From the NCBI RefSeq assembly GCF_004331645.1, contig NZ_SJSK01000001.1, positions 1,612,001 to 1,676,000 on the forward strand: a stretch of DNA of 64,000 bases. Reading direction: 5' to 3'. Positions 1 through 9,032 of the stretch are shown piece by piece (position 1 is the stretch's first letter; each line of letters starts with the position of its first letter). A program made the position numbers and the translations under genes. This stretch comes from Pedobacter frigiditerrae (lineage in GTDB: Bacteria > Bacteroidota > Bacteroidia > Sphingobacteriales > Sphingobacteriaceae). The notes under the pieces were generated by a model that did not search any database, was not told the DNA's origin, and saw only the letters and a list, made by a program, of their open reading frames with translations.

Positions 1-58
1 TAGAAGGTTTAAGGCTTAGGGTTTGCACCTTTTACCTTACACCTTCTACCTTTACCAT

Positions 59-1759
59 TTATAAGTTTCCTTTTTTTAATTCGCTAACTGCAAAATCAGC
101 AGCTCTAGCAGTTAATGCCATATAAGTTAATGAAGGGTTTTGGCAAGCTGCAGAAGGCATGCATGAACCATCAGTTACAAATACATTTTTAACCTCATGC
201 ATTTGGTTCCATTTATTTAGAACTGAGGTTTTAGGGTCAAGCCCCATTCTAGCTGTGCCCATTTCGTGAATTGCCATGCCTGGTTCAGAGCCATTATCAA
301 ATGTTTTAACATCTTTTAAACCAGCAGCCTCTAACATTTCGGCAGCATCATTCATCATGTCAACTCGCATTTTTGCTTCGTTTTCTCCGAATTCACAATC
401 AATTGCCAATACCGGCTGACCCCATTTATCTTTTTTAGATTTATCGATATAAACATGGTTTTTATGAAATGGTAAAGTTTCACCAAATCCACCTAAACCC
501 ATGGTCCAATTACCAGGAGTACTGATTAAATCTTTAAAATCGCCGCCAAAAGCTAGTTCGGCAATCTCATCGTGCCAATTACCTCTACTTGCCGAACCTT
601 GGAAACCAAAACCACGAACGTAATCTCTTTTATCATTGCCAATATTTCTGTAACGAGGAATGTAAATTCCATTTGCTCTTTTTCCGTAAGTGTATTTATC
701 TTCAAAACCTTCAGCTTTTCCATTAGCGCCACAGCGGAAATGGTGGTCCATTAAATTATGACCAAGCTCCCCACTTCCATTTCCTAATCCGTTTGGATGT
801 TCCGCAGAAGTCGAGTTTAATAATAAGAAGGTAGAGCCCAATGTAGAGCCATTTACGAATACAATTTTCGCGAAGTATTCATGATGCTCCATTGTTTCAG
901 AATCTATGATCCTCACACCTTTAGCTTTTTGTGATTCTTTATCATAAATAATCTCATTTACCAAAGAATAAGGACGTAAAGTTAAATTGCCAGTTGCAAC
1001 AGCTGCGGGCATTGTAGAAGATTGCGTACTAAAGTAAGCGCCAAAAGGACACCCTCTGCTACATAAATTTCTATACTGGCAACTACCTCTTCCCCCATGC
1101 TCAACAGTTAAATTAGCTACACGGCCCATTGTAATTATTCTTGACCTTTTATAATGCTCTTCAACTCGTTTTTTAACAGTTTTTTCTACGATGTTCATTT
1201 GCATTGGAGGTAAATATTGACCGTCCATGAAATGAGGGAAGTTTTCAGCCTCTCCACTAATGCCTGCAAATTTTTCTACATAATCATACCATGGAGCTAT
1301 ATCTTTATAGCGAATTGGCCAATCTGCGCCATGTCCATCTTTTGCGTTTTCTTCAAAATTCAAATCGCCTAAGCGATAACTTTGGCGGCCCCACATCAAA
1401 GATTTTCCACCAACGTGAAAACCACGATACCAATCGAATCTTTTAATTTCTGTGTAAGGACATTCCTCGTCATTAACCCAAAAACTTTCGTTAAATTCAG
1501 AATAAGGATAATCTCTTTTTTGCACAGGGTGAGTTTTTTTCTGTTCTTCAGTTAACTTACCACGATGCTCAAATTCCCAAGGCTTTTTCATGGCCGTAGT
1601 ATAATCCTTAATATGTTCGATGTTTCTACCACGTTCAAGTAATAGAACCTTTAATCCCTTTTCGGTTAATTCTTTTGCTGCCCATCCACCACTAATTCCT
1701 GATCCTACAACAATAGCATCATAAGTGTTTTGTGCAGTTGCTTTTGTATTTAAATTCAT
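59..1759 (-). CDS. GMC family FAD-dependent oxidoreductase (sugar/alcohol dehydrogenase large subunit)
   Basis: This 566-residue flavoprotein probably oxidises a sugar or polyol hydroxyl in the periplasm. The N-terminus has an FAD dinucleotide-binding motif (VVGSGISGGWAAKEL, residues about 18-32) ending in the ribose-binding ERG. The C-terminal half has the GMC active-site segment HEMGTARMG and the closing FAD motif ending in NPSLTYMA. It has no signal peptide of its own, which fits co-export with a Tat-carrying partner. The gene lies 18 bases downstream of a gluconate 2-dehydrogenase subunit 3-like gene on the same strand, the usual pairing for gluconate and glucoside 3-dehydrogenases. Substrate cannot be read from the sequence; a glucoside 3-dehydrogenase role is an inference. 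The start ATG (complement of 1757-1759) leaves a normal-length protein. Confidence 0.88.
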   Translation of the reverse strand: MNLNTKATAQNTYDAIVVGSGISGGWAAKELTEKGLKVLLLERGRNIEHIKDYTTAMKKPWEFEHRGKLTEEQKKTHPVQKRDYPYSEFNESFWVNDEECPYTEIKRFDWYRGFHVGGKSLMWGRQSYRLGDLNFEENAKDGHGADWPIRYKDIAPWYDYVEKFAGISGEAENFPHFMDGQYLPPMQMNIVEKTVKKRVEEHYKRSRIITMGRVANLTVEHGGRGSCQYRNLCSRGCPFGAYFSTQSSTMPAAVATGNLTLRPYSLVNEIIYDKESQKAKGVRIIDSETMEHHEYFAKIVFVNGSTLGSTFLLLNSTSAEHPNGLGNGSGELGHNLMDHHFRCGANGKAEGFEDKYTYGKRANGIYIPRYRNIGNDKRDYVRGFGFQGSASRGNWHDEIAELAFGGDFKDLISTPGNWTMGLGGFGETLPFHKNHVYIDKSKKDKWGQPVLAIDCEFGENEAKMRVDMMNDAAEMLEAAGLKDVKTFDNGSEPGMAIHEMGTARMGLDPKTSVLNKWNQMHEVKNVFVTDGSCMPSAACQNPSLTYMALTARAADFAVSELKKGNL

Positions 1760-1777
1760 TATAAAATGAGATAAGAT

Positions 1778-2446
1778 TTATGCGTAAACTTTTTGACCAG
1801 GTTTCATTTTAACATCGCCATCATATCTGCCTGGTATTGCTATATATTCATAGGCTTGAGTTGCTCCAATTTCTGAGGTAAAGAAACCAAGCATCGTTAA
1901 ATCTCTGGCTATTGCAAAAAATTGAGGGGTTGTTTTTGGTTTATCTTTAACAGCCATTGGATTGCCAGGCTGCTCTTTTTCAGATTTAGCACCTTTAGTA
2001 TCTTGTTCTAATTTGGCAGCTTGATCAATTTTATCTTTTTCAGTCTTTTGAGCAGCTATAGTTTCATCACGAACTTTAGTGATTAATTCTTGACGCTCTT
2101 TTACTGAAATTTCTAAGAATGATTTTCCAAAGTCTTTTTTAGACCTTTCTTCAATATCTTCAAGACCTTTTACGAATGCATTTTGAGCTTCCTCAGGATA
2201 ACAATCTTTTATCATCATTGTAATAAAAGGCCCTACATTTGCTGCTTTAGCACCTGGAGATTTACTGGTTGTAGGAATAATGATGTCTGCAATTTCTGTA
2301 ACTAATTTCTCTTGGTCTGCAGTAAATAAATTACTACTGTTTTTTCCAGGTGTGTTACAGCTATCAAATAATGTAGCAATTGTGGTGGCCGATAATGCTC
2401 CGCCAATCAAAAAAGCAACACTTTTTACGGCTTCTCTTCTGTCCAT
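1778..2446 (-). CDS. Gluconate 2-dehydrogenase subunit 3 family protein, Tat-type lipoprotein
   Basis: This 222-residue small subunit is the likely partner of the adjacent GMC flavoprotein. The N-terminus (MDRREAVKSVAFLIGG) has a twin-arginine followed by a hydrophobic stretch and a cysteine at about residue 30 (LFDSC) that can serve as a lipobox, so it probably carries the folded complex across the inner membrane by Tat and anchors it. The middle is rich in Lys, Glu and Gln (about residues 120-165) and looks like a flexible insert. The C-terminus (EIGATQAYEYIAIPGRY) is typical of the Gluconate_2-dh3 family. It is the first gene of a two-gene operon. The Tat and lipobox readings are visible in the sequence; hitch-hiker export is inferred from relatives. 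Confidence 0.82.
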   Translation of the reverse strand: MDRREAVKSVAFLIGGALSATTIATLFDSCNTPGKNSSNLFTADQEKLVTEIADIIIPTTSKSPGAKAANVGPFITMMIKDCYPEEAQNAFVKGLEDIEERSKKDFGKSFLEISVKERQELITKVRDETIAAQKTEKDKIDQAAKLEQDTKGAKSEKEQPGNPMAVKDKPKTTPQFFAIARDLTMLGFFTSEIGATQAYEYIAIPGRYDGDVKMKPGQKVYA

Positions 2447-2468
2447 GGGATTTGGTTATTTTTGGTAA

Positions 2469-2488
2469 TCCAAAGGAACTCCTTTGGA
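2469..2488. promoter_or_regulatory. 9-bp perfect inverted repeat in the leader of the dehydrogenase operon
   Basis: TCCAAAGGA and TCCTTTGGA are separated by two bases, about 22 bases upstream of the small-subunit start codon. A second palindrome (AGTGTA-caaat-TACACT) lies at 2561-2577 in the same divergent spacer. Either could be a repressor site or an mRNA hairpin; nothing in the sequence decides. Confidence 0.3.
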
Positions 2489-2669
2489 GCAATTAAATTA
2501 GACAAAATATCCCAACATAACGAAACTAAAAAAGTAATTTATAGAAACGGTATTAAATTGAGTGTACAAATTACACTTTCTAGCCATTTTAAAGCTTAAT
2601 AAAGTCTTTTGTAAAAATTAGTTTACATTAATAAAACGTTTTACCTATAAGCAGGTTTATAGATTTTTT

Positions 2670-2677
2670 TACCTTTG
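2670..2677 (+). promoter_or_regulatory. Bacteroidota -7 box upstream of the threonine dehydrogenase gene
   Basis: TACCTTTG matches the TAnnTTTG -7 consensus of the primary sigma factor in this phylum and lies 18 bases before the start codon at 2695. No good TTTG -33 element sits 19 bases upstream, so the promoter is probably modest or activated. The rest of the 2447-2694 spacer is AT-rich with two palindromes. Confidence 0.4.
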
Positions 2678-2694
2678 CTGCTTACCCATATTGT

Positions 2695-3639
2695 ATGAAC
2701 GAAAAAATATTAGTGTTAGGTTCTAATGGACAAATAGGAACTGAGTTAGTAACAGCTTTGCGAAAAGCTTATGGTAATGATAACGTTGTAGCTTGTGATA
2801 TCCGCAGACCCGATTATGAAACTAAAAACGCCGGGCCGTTTGAATTTGTTAACGTTCTTGATAAAGAAATCTTAAAAGACATTTTTCAGAAGTATAAGCC
2901 TTCTCAAGTTTATTTGTTGGCTGCATTATTATCTGCTACAGGCGAGCAAAATCCAAAATTGGCGTGGGACTTAAACATGAACGGTTTATTAAACGTGCTA
3001 GATCTAGCTTTGATTTATAAAACAGCTAAAGTTTATTGGCCAAGCTCAATCGCTGTTTTTGGTCCAAATTCTCCAAAAGACCATACACCGCAGTATTGTA
3101 CAATGGATCCTAATACGGTTTACGGGATCAGTAAACTAGCAGGAGAGCGCTGGTGCGAATATTATCATCAGAAATATAATTTAGACGTAAGAAGTATCAG
3201 ATATCCTGGACTAATTAGCTGGAAAGCTGCACCTGGTGGGGGAACTACTGATTATGCAATTCATATTTTCCATGAAGCATTAAAAAAAGGCAGTTATGCT
3301 TCTTTTTTATCGGCAACTACAGAACTGCCAATGATGTATATGGATGATGCTATTCGCGGTACAATAGAATTAATGGATGCTCCTGCTAAAAATATAAGTA
3401 TTAGATCAAGTTATAATTTTGGAGGAGTTCATTTTACACCAGAGGTTTTAGCAGCAGAAATTAGAAAACATATTCCTGAATTTAAATTAACTTACGCAGC
3501 AAATGATCCACGTCAGGAGATTGCCGATAGTTGGCCAAGATCTATCGATGATAGTCAGGCAAAAAAAGATTGGTTGTGGCAGCCAGAATTTGATTTGGCA
3601 AAAATGACAGAAGATATGTTAAAGAATTTAAAGAAATAA
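2695..3639 (+). CDS. tdh: NAD-dependent L-threonine 3-dehydrogenase, SDR (epimerase-like) type
   Basis: This 314-residue extended SDR converts L-threonine to 2-amino-3-ketobutyrate with NAD. It has the Rossmann motif GSNGQIG at residues 9-15, the VYGISK Tyr/Lys catalytic pair (about residues 142-147), and segments typical of the SDR-type threonine dehydrogenases known from Flavobacterium, Cupriavidus and trypanosomatids, notably YPGLISWKA followed by GGGTTDYA and the later LPMMYMDDA. It is unrelated to the zinc medium-chain Tdh of E. coli. The next enzyme of the pathway, glycine C-acetyltransferase (kbl), lies in this window about 20 kb downstream rather than in an operon with it. YebC follows after 69 bases on the same strand. 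Confidence 0.85.
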   Translation: MNEKILVLGSNGQIGTELVTALRKAYGNDNVVACDIRRPDYETKNAGPFEFVNVLDKEILKDIFQKYKPSQVYLLAALLSATGEQNPKLAWDLNMNGLLNVLDLALIYKTAKVYWPSSIAVFGPNSPKDHTPQYCTMDPNTVYGISKLAGERWCEYYHQKYNLDVRSIRYPGLISWKAAPGGGTTDYAIHIFHEALKKGSYASFLSATTELPMMYMDDAIRGTIELMDAPAKNISIRSSYNFGGVHFTPEVLAAEIRKHIPEFKLTYAANDPRQEIADSWPRSIDDSQAKKDWLWQPEFDLAKMTEDMLKNLKK

Positions 3640-3708
3640 TAAAGTAAAGGTAATAGCGAAAGGCTTAAGGTCTTGATACTTGATACTAACTACTAGATAC
3701 TAGAAAAA

Positions 3709-4437
3709 ATGGGAAGAGCATTCGAATTTAGAAAAGAAAGAAAGTTTAAACGTTGGGCTAAAATGGCCGTACAGTTTACGCGTATCGGAAAAGACATTGT
3801 AATGGCAGTAAAAGAGGCTGGGCCACATCCAGAAACTAACTCTCGTTTACGCAGTGCGATGCAAAATGCCAAAGCTGTAAATATGCCAAAAGATAGAGTA
3901 GAGGCTGCAATTAAACGTGCGTCTGATAAATCTATGGCAAACTACGAAGAAATAGTTTACGAAGGTTATGCTGCTCATGGCGTTGCTGTATTAATTGAAA
4001 CTGCTACAGATAATACCAATAGAACAGTAGCTAATGTGCGTAGTTACTTCAACAAAACTAACGGAACTTTAGGTAAAACGGGTTCATTAGATTTTATATT
4101 TTCTCGTAAATCTATTTTTAGGTTCGCACCTGCGGAAGATTTGGATTTAGAAGAATTAGAGTTTGAATTGATTGATGCCGGCTTAGAAGAATTATATGTT
4201 GAGGCTGATGAAGATGGAAATGACATCGCAGTAGCCCAAGGTGCTTTTGAAGATTTTGGTCGGTTACAAAAAGCTTTGGAAGAAAAAGGAATGGAACTTA
4301 AAAGCTCAAAATTAGAGCGTATTGCACTTTCTCATCACCCTATAACAGAAGAGCAAGCTGTTGATGTTTTAAAATTGATTGATAAGTTAGAAGAAGATGA
4401 TGATGTACAAGCTGTATATCATAACATGGCAGAGTAA
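3709..4437 (+). CDS. yebC: YebC/PmpR family DNA-binding or translation-associated regulator
   Basis: A full-length (242-residue) YebC protein. The N-terminal motif FEFRKERKFKRWAK and the helical segment with AMQNAKAVNMPKDRVEAAIKRA are family signatures, followed by VYEGYAAHGVAVLIETATDN and NRTVANVR. C-terminal acidic stretches (for example IDKLEEDDDVQAVYHNM) are normal for the family. YebC-type proteins are described as transcriptional regulators (PmpR) and as factors relieving ribosome stalling; which role applies here is not visible. The upstream 69 bases contain short repeats of CTTGATACT/CTAGATACT type. A strong bidirectional terminator follows. Confidence 0.93.
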   Translation: MGRAFEFRKERKFKRWAKMAVQFTRIGKDIVMAVKEAGPHPETNSRLRSAMQNAKAVNMPKDRVEAAIKRASDKSMANYEEIVYEGYAAHGVAVLIETATDNTNRTVANVRSYFNKTNGTLGKTGSLDFIFSRKSIFRFAPAEDLDLEELEFELIDAGLEELYVEADEDGNDIAVAQGAFEDFGRLQKALEEKGMELKSSKLERIALSHHPITEEQAVDVLKLIDKLEEDDDVQAVYHNMAE

Positions 4438-4476
4438 TAGTTGTAGTTTAAAGGTTTCCTGTTAGAGGTAGTATGC

Positions 4477-4523
4477 TAACAAAAAGAGCTTGCAGCATTA
4501 AAATCTGCAAGCTCTTTTTGTTA
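4477..4523. terminator. Bidirectional rho-independent terminator between yebC and the esterase gene
   Basis: A perfect 19-bp stem (4477-4495 with 4505-4523) and a 9-base loop lies between two convergent genes. The outer part of the stem is A-rich on one side and T-rich on the other, so it can terminate transcription on both strands. Confidence 0.85.
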
Positions 4524-4568
4524 AAGATTTTATAATATAGTTTATTATCTCATAACATCACTTTTAAC

Positions 4569-5345
4569 TCATTTCTTATTCCCAAATAACCAAGGTAATA
4601 AATTGGGTTCGGCAAAAGCACTATCCCAGCTATTATGGTTCGCTTTTGGATAAATGGTGTACTTGGGTTCATGTCCTAAACTTCTTAATTCTCTAAAGAT
4701 ACTATATGAAAGTTGCGGATTAACAACATCATCTAATCCCCCATGGAAAATCCATAAAGGAACATTTTGGTACTTCTTTACATTTTTAATATTATCGCCA
4801 CCGCAAATGGCAAAGGCTGCAGCAAAGGTTTTTGGTTTACGCCTTAATATCTCAAAAGTTCCCATACCACCCATGGATAGTCCACCTACGTAAATTCTGC
4901 TTTTATCTGTATAAGGTTTGTTAAGTTCTTGATCAGTTAACTTTAATAAAAGACTCATTGTCTTGGTAGGTTCGCCACCTTTTTGAAAAGTAAAAAAACG
5001 TTTACTATTGATCTCTTCAATCTCCACATTAGACCAATAACTTTCTTCAGCACATTGTGAGAATATAACAATTGAAGGGAAATTCTGCCTGAAATCATCG
5101 GTTAAGAACATTTTAGAACCATGAGTTAACTGCTTTTGATTATCATTTCCACTTTCACCTCTACCATGCAAAAAGAAAACCACAGGATATTTCTTTGTTG
5201 CATCAAAATTCTCTGGATACAGGATGCGATATTTTAAAGTATCAGCTCCTACAATAAAATTCTCTTTCTTAAATTTTGTTAAGTCCTGTGCTTTTACTGA
5301 TAATATCATCAAGCAAAGAATGAAAATTAAAGATATTTTTTTCAT
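4569..5345 (-). CDS. Secreted alpha/beta-hydrolase (esterase, LpqC/dienelactone-hydrolase-like)
   Basis: This 258-residue protein has a signal peptide (MKKISLIFILCLMILSVKA, then Q). It shows the alpha/beta-hydrolase landmarks: FFLHGRGESG near the oxyanion hole, the nucleophile elbow GLSMGG, an Asp-containing segment (FHGGLDDVVNP) and a late His (KANHNSWDSAF). It is the last gene of the PUL, 20 bases from the beta-glucosidase. In this context it could remove ester substituents (such as succinyl or acetyl groups) from the glucan before hydrolysis; this is inference, since the fold alone does not give substrate. Confidence 0.75.
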   Translation of the reverse strand: MKKISLIFILCLMILSVKAQDLTKFKKENFIVGADTLKYRILYPENFDATKKYPVVFFLHGRGESGNDNQKQLTHGSKMFLTDDFRQNFPSIVIFSQCAEESYWSNVEIEEINSKRFFTFQKGGEPTKTMSLLLKLTDQELNKPYTDKSRIYVGGLSMGGMGTFEILRRKPKTFAAAFAICGGDNIKNVKKYQNVPLWIFHGGLDDVVNPQLSYSIFRELRSLGHEPKYTIYPKANHNSWDSAFAEPNLLPWLFGNKK

Positions 5346-5365
5346 AGTTGTGTGTTGTTGAAGGA

Positions 5366-7663
5366 TTATTTAATTAATTTAAAATCAGCCGATTTTGCAT
5401 CTCTTGAATTTGTACCGATAAACAATTTAAAATCTCCAGGTTCTGCAACAAATTTAAGATCGCTGTTGTAAAACTTCAATGTTTCTTCATTAATGGTGAA
5501 GGTAGCGGTTTTACTTTCGCCAGGTTGCAAAGCGATTTTTAAAAATCCTTTGAGTTCTTTAACAGGCCTTGTGATAGAACCCACTAAATCACGAGTATAC
5601 ATTTGTACAACCTCTTCTCCTGCAAATTTTCCGGTATTTGTTAAAGTTACTGTGGCTGTAATTTGCTGTCCAGGTTTTATCGTATTCGAACTTAATTTTA
5701 TATCGCTATAGCTAAATGTTGTATAACTTAATCCGAAACCAAAAGGATAAAGAGGATCGTTACTTACATCTAAATAATTAGAACGAAATTTCTCAAACCA
5801 TTTTCCTTCTGCCAATGGGCGACCAGTGTTTTTGTGTGAATAATAAAGAGGGATTTGACCCACATTTTGTGGGAATGTTGTACTTAATTTTCCAGAAGGA
5901 TTTACATCTCCAAATAATACGTCAGCAATGGCATTTCCTGCTTCACTACCAGGAAACCAAACATTTAAAATTGCATGAATATTTTCTTGTTCCCATTTTA
6001 AAGCTAACGGTCGACCGGTAAATAAAACCAATACAATAGGTTTTCCTGTTTTAGCTAGCTCCTTCAATAAATTCTTTTGGGTTTCGGGGATTTCAATGTT
6101 AGAAACACTACTGCTTTCACCACTAAACTCAGAGCCTTCGCCCATTACAGCCACAATCACATCAGATTTTTTTGCAACATCCAATGCTTCTTTAATCATA
6201 TCTGCTTCTGATCTTGAGTCGTGCTTATAAGTTGGATTGTGAACATTAACATAACGATGTTCCAAGGCTGAATCTGCCAAAAAGTTAGCCCCACGAGCAG
6301 TTAATACTTTTGCATTTGTGCCCAAAGCATTTTTTAAACCTTGTAAAACGGTTACAGATTTATCCAATAAAGCGGCGACACTCCAAGTACCATACATATT
6401 TGCCGTATTATCAGCCAATGGTCCAATTAATCCAATAGTGCCTGACTTTTTTAATGGTAAAATATTGTTGTTTTTTAAAAGAACAAAACTTTTTGCGGCT
6501 ATATTTCTTGCAATAGCACGGTTTTCTGGAGTAAAAACGTCTTTTTCTGGTCTAGAAATATCACAAAATTTATAAGGATCTGTAAACAAGCCTAATTTGT
6601 ATTTGGCCTCAAGAATTAAGCGACAAGCACTATTAATTTGAGCAAGGGTTACTTTTTTTTCTGCCAATGATTTTTTAAGTGTTCCTAAAAAGCCATTACC
6701 AACCATATCCATATCAATACCTGCATTTAAAGCTAAAGCAGAAACAGTTTGTAAATCTCCCATTCCATGTTCAATCATTTCAGGAATGCCAGTATAATCG
6801 GTAACAACAAAACCTTTAAAACCCCATTGATTTCTCAATACATCAGTCATTAACCATTTACTACCAGTTGCCGGAATTCCTTCAACTTCATTAAAAGATG
6901 CCATAATACTTGCAGAACCAGCATCAACTGCAGCTTTGTAAGGTGGGAAATACTCATTGTACATTCGCACACGGCTCATGTCAACTGTGTTATAATCTCT
7001 TCCAGCTTCTGCAGCACCATAAAGCGCATAATGTTTTACGCAAGCTAGAATTTCATTGTTTGCCTGCAATTTGCCTTGATAACCCGTTACCATTGCTTTC
7101 GCAATCTGAGAACCTAAATAAGGGTCTTCTCCGCTACCTTCAGAAATTCGTCCCCAGCGTGGGTCTCTAGAAATATCTACCATAGGTGAAAAGGTCCAGT
7201 TAATTCCGCTTGCACTGGCTTCTATAGCTGCAACTCGTGCAGATTTTTTTACTGCATCCATATCCCAAGTACAGCTTAAGCCCAAAGGGATTGGAAAAAC
7301 AGTATTATAGCCATGTATTACATCCATTCCAAAAAGCAATGGAATTTTTAAGCGACTATTTTCAACAGCAATTTTTTGAACGTCTCTTATTTTATCTACG
7401 CCTTTGATATTGAATAAGCCTCCAACTTGACCTGCTTTAATGTTTTTACTAATGTCTGAGCTATTTGCCTGCCCTGTGGTAATATCACCAGAACTCGGCA
7501 AATTTAGCTGTCCAATTTTTTCATCAACAGTCATTTTAGACATTAAGTTTTTGATGAAATTATCCATTTTTTGCGTTTCAGAACTAACTGTTTTTTTCTG
7601 TTGAGCAAAACTTGAGTAGTAGGAGAGCCCTAATAAAATAAATAGGAGTTTGATTTGTTTCAT
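5366..7663 (-). CDS. bglX: Glycoside hydrolase family 3 beta-glucosidase
   Basis: A periplasmic GH3 beta-glucosidase of 765 residues when started at the ATG giving MKQIKLLFILLGLSYYSSFA (signal peptide). A longer reading frame adds 16 residues without signal-peptide character and is rejected. The N-terminal TIM-barrel contains SRDPRWGR, KHYALYG and the nucleophile region FVVTDYTG with Asp at about 289. The second alpha/beta sandwich contains GEGSEFSGES, and a C-terminal fibronectin-III-like domain covers roughly residues 660-755. It lies in the PUL between GH144 and esterase genes. By analogy with Bacteroides beta-1,2-glucan loci it would cleave sophoro-oligosaccharides to glucose. Family assignment is firm; linkage preference is inferred. 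Confidence 0.9.
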   Translation of the reverse strand: MKQIKLLFILLGLSYYSSFAQQKKTVSSETQKMDNFIKNLMSKMTVDEKIGQLNLPSSGDITTGQANSSDISKNIKAGQVGGLFNIKGVDKIRDVQKIAVENSRLKIPLLFGMDVIHGYNTVFPIPLGLSCTWDMDAVKKSARVAAIEASASGINWTFSPMVDISRDPRWGRISEGSGEDPYLGSQIAKAMVTGYQGKLQANNEILACVKHYALYGAAEAGRDYNTVDMSRVRMYNEYFPPYKAAVDAGSASIMASFNEVEGIPATGSKWLMTDVLRNQWGFKGFVVTDYTGIPEMIEHGMGDLQTVSALALNAGIDMDMVGNGFLGTLKKSLAEKKVTLAQINSACRLILEAKYKLGLFTDPYKFCDISRPEKDVFTPENRAIARNIAAKSFVLLKNNNILPLKKSGTIGLIGPLADNTANMYGTWSVAALLDKSVTVLQGLKNALGTNAKVLTARGANFLADSALEHRYVNVHNPTYKHDSRSEADMIKEALDVAKKSDVIVAVMGEGSEFSGESSSVSNIEIPETQKNLLKELAKTGKPIVLVLFTGRPLALKWEQENIHAILNVWFPGSEAGNAIADVLFGDVNPSGKLSTTFPQNVGQIPLYYSHKNTGRPLAEGKWFEKFRSNYLDVSNDPLYPFGFGLSYTTFSYSDIKLSSNTIKPGQQITATVTLTNTGKFAGEEVVQMYTRDLVGSITRPVKELKGFLKIALQPGESKTATFTINEETLKFYNSDLKFVAEPGDFKLFIGTNSRDAKSADFKLIK

Positions 7664-7688
7664 CTGTGTATTCTTTTGTGTGTATTTA

Positions 7689-9020
7689 TTATTTTTTGTA
7701 GGTAAAACCAAGTTTATCTAGTCCAGATTGCACTTCAGGTGCACTCATAAATAAATTCCATAATAAACCTGTTCTACCATTTTCTATCATTACTACAATT
7801 GGACCTTGGTCTATACCGATATATCGTTTAGGATACCAATTATCAGTTTCACTATAAGCATCATAAAAACCAAATTCTCCCCAAACCTTATCCCCCATAT
7901 TTTCATATAAATGCCTAATCATTTGCATGCTTTCCTTAGGGGCATAAGGGTAGGAAGAAAGAGCAGCGGTTGGACTGATTACGGCAAAATCTTCCTTAAT
8001 ATTATGTGCTGCATAACCTTTAACAGAATAACTCGCTGTTAAGCCCCACGAATTTTTGCCGTAACCCTTAAAGCCTTTAGGGTTAGCAATTGCGTAATCG
8101 TAATTAATTAGGGTATGGTTTCTATTCTCTTCCCAATAATCTGCATATTTATCCTTTAAGCCCTTCGGGTTTAGGCCTAGATAGGAATAATGAGCCCAAA
8201 AAAGCGGTCCAACACTTTGCCCAACAACATTGTGTTTTAACTTAATAGTATGCCCATATAAAGAAATATTTGTATTTATGGCACCGCTTTTTGCCCAGCC
8301 TTGGTGATAAACTTCAGCAGGAACTCCAAAAGTAGGAGAGCAGGCTGCCATGATGTAAGTAATTAAACATTCATTGTATCCGGTAATGGCAAAATTCATT
8401 TTCCAACCAGAATTTGGCGACCAATGCCAGTACAATACATTTTTGTTATTTTGTCTGTAGAAGTTCCAATCTATGCCTTTCCAAAGTTCATCTGCTTTTT
8501 GCGCCAATGCTTTTTCTTCGGCATTTCCATTGACGTAATATTGGCGAACGCAAACTAAAGCTTGTGCAAGGAATGATGTTTCTACTAAATCTCCAGCATC
8601 ATCATTTTTTCCGAAAGCTTTGGCTTTTCCTGATGGCAACATCCAATGTGGCCATACGCCATGAAATCTATCGGCTTTTGCCAAAAAATCGATCCCTTTT
8701 TTGAGGTGCTCATAGCCTTGTTGTTTGGTTATAAATTTACGTTCAATGGCAACAATAGTTCCCATTATACCGAAACCACTAGCCCCTGTAGCAATTATAT
8801 CTTTATCGTTTTGTGGATAAATATTGTCACTGTGGTAACGCTCCCTTGATAAACCCGAAATAGGTTCGGCCCCTTCGTAAAAATACTTATAAGTTTGTCT
8901 TTGGACCAAGGTGAGTAATTGATTATCATTTAATTTTTTCTGAGTACTAATTTTGTTTTTTTGCGGTGTGCTACAACTGCTCAGTATAACGAATAGGGAA
9001 AAGGTATATAAAAGTCTCAT
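7689..9020 (-). CDS. GH144-type glucanase (Glycoamylase PF10091 fold), lipoprotein
   Basis: This 443-residue protein has a lipobox signal (MRLLYTFSLFVILSSC). It matches the family named glucoamylase-like in databases, whose characterised Chitinophaga member is an endo-beta-1,2-glucanase (GH144). Visible signatures are LLTLVQRQTYKYFYEG at the start of the (alpha/alpha)6 barrel, YWHWSPNSGWKMN, TGYNECLITYIMAA, YSYLGLNPKG, WGLTASY and the end segment IDQGPIVVMIENGRTGLLWN. The tandem neighbour upstream is a paralogue. The stop is 25 bases before the GH3 start, so the genes are co-transcribed. Likely role: cleavage of beta-1,2-glucan at the cell surface or in the periplasm. Confidence 0.85.
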   Translation of the reverse strand: MRLLYTFSLFVILSSCSTPQKNKISTQKKLNDNQLLTLVQRQTYKYFYEGAEPISGLSRERYHSDNIYPQNDKDIIATGASGFGIMGTIVAIERKFITKQQGYEHLKKGIDFLAKADRFHGVWPHWMLPSGKAKAFGKNDDAGDLVETSFLAQALVCVRQYYVNGNAEEKALAQKADELWKGIDWNFYRQNNKNVLYWHWSPNSGWKMNFAITGYNECLITYIMAACSPTFGVPAEVYHQGWAKSGAINTNISLYGHTIKLKHNVVGQSVGPLFWAHYSYLGLNPKGLKDKYADYWEENRNHTLINYDYAIANPKGFKGYGKNSWGLTASYSVKGYAAHNIKEDFAVISPTAALSSYPYAPKESMQMIRHLYENMGDKVWGEFGFYDAYSETDNWYPKRYIGIDQGPIVVMIENGRTGLLWNLFMSAPEVQSGLDKLGFTYKK

Positions 9021-9032
9021 TTGTGTGTTGTA

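Noticed and set aside
1..58. Tandem CCTTNTACC-like tract at the window start as a regulatory site
   Set aside because: It is low-complexity intergenic sequence of a type common in this group and lies downstream of the GMC gene.
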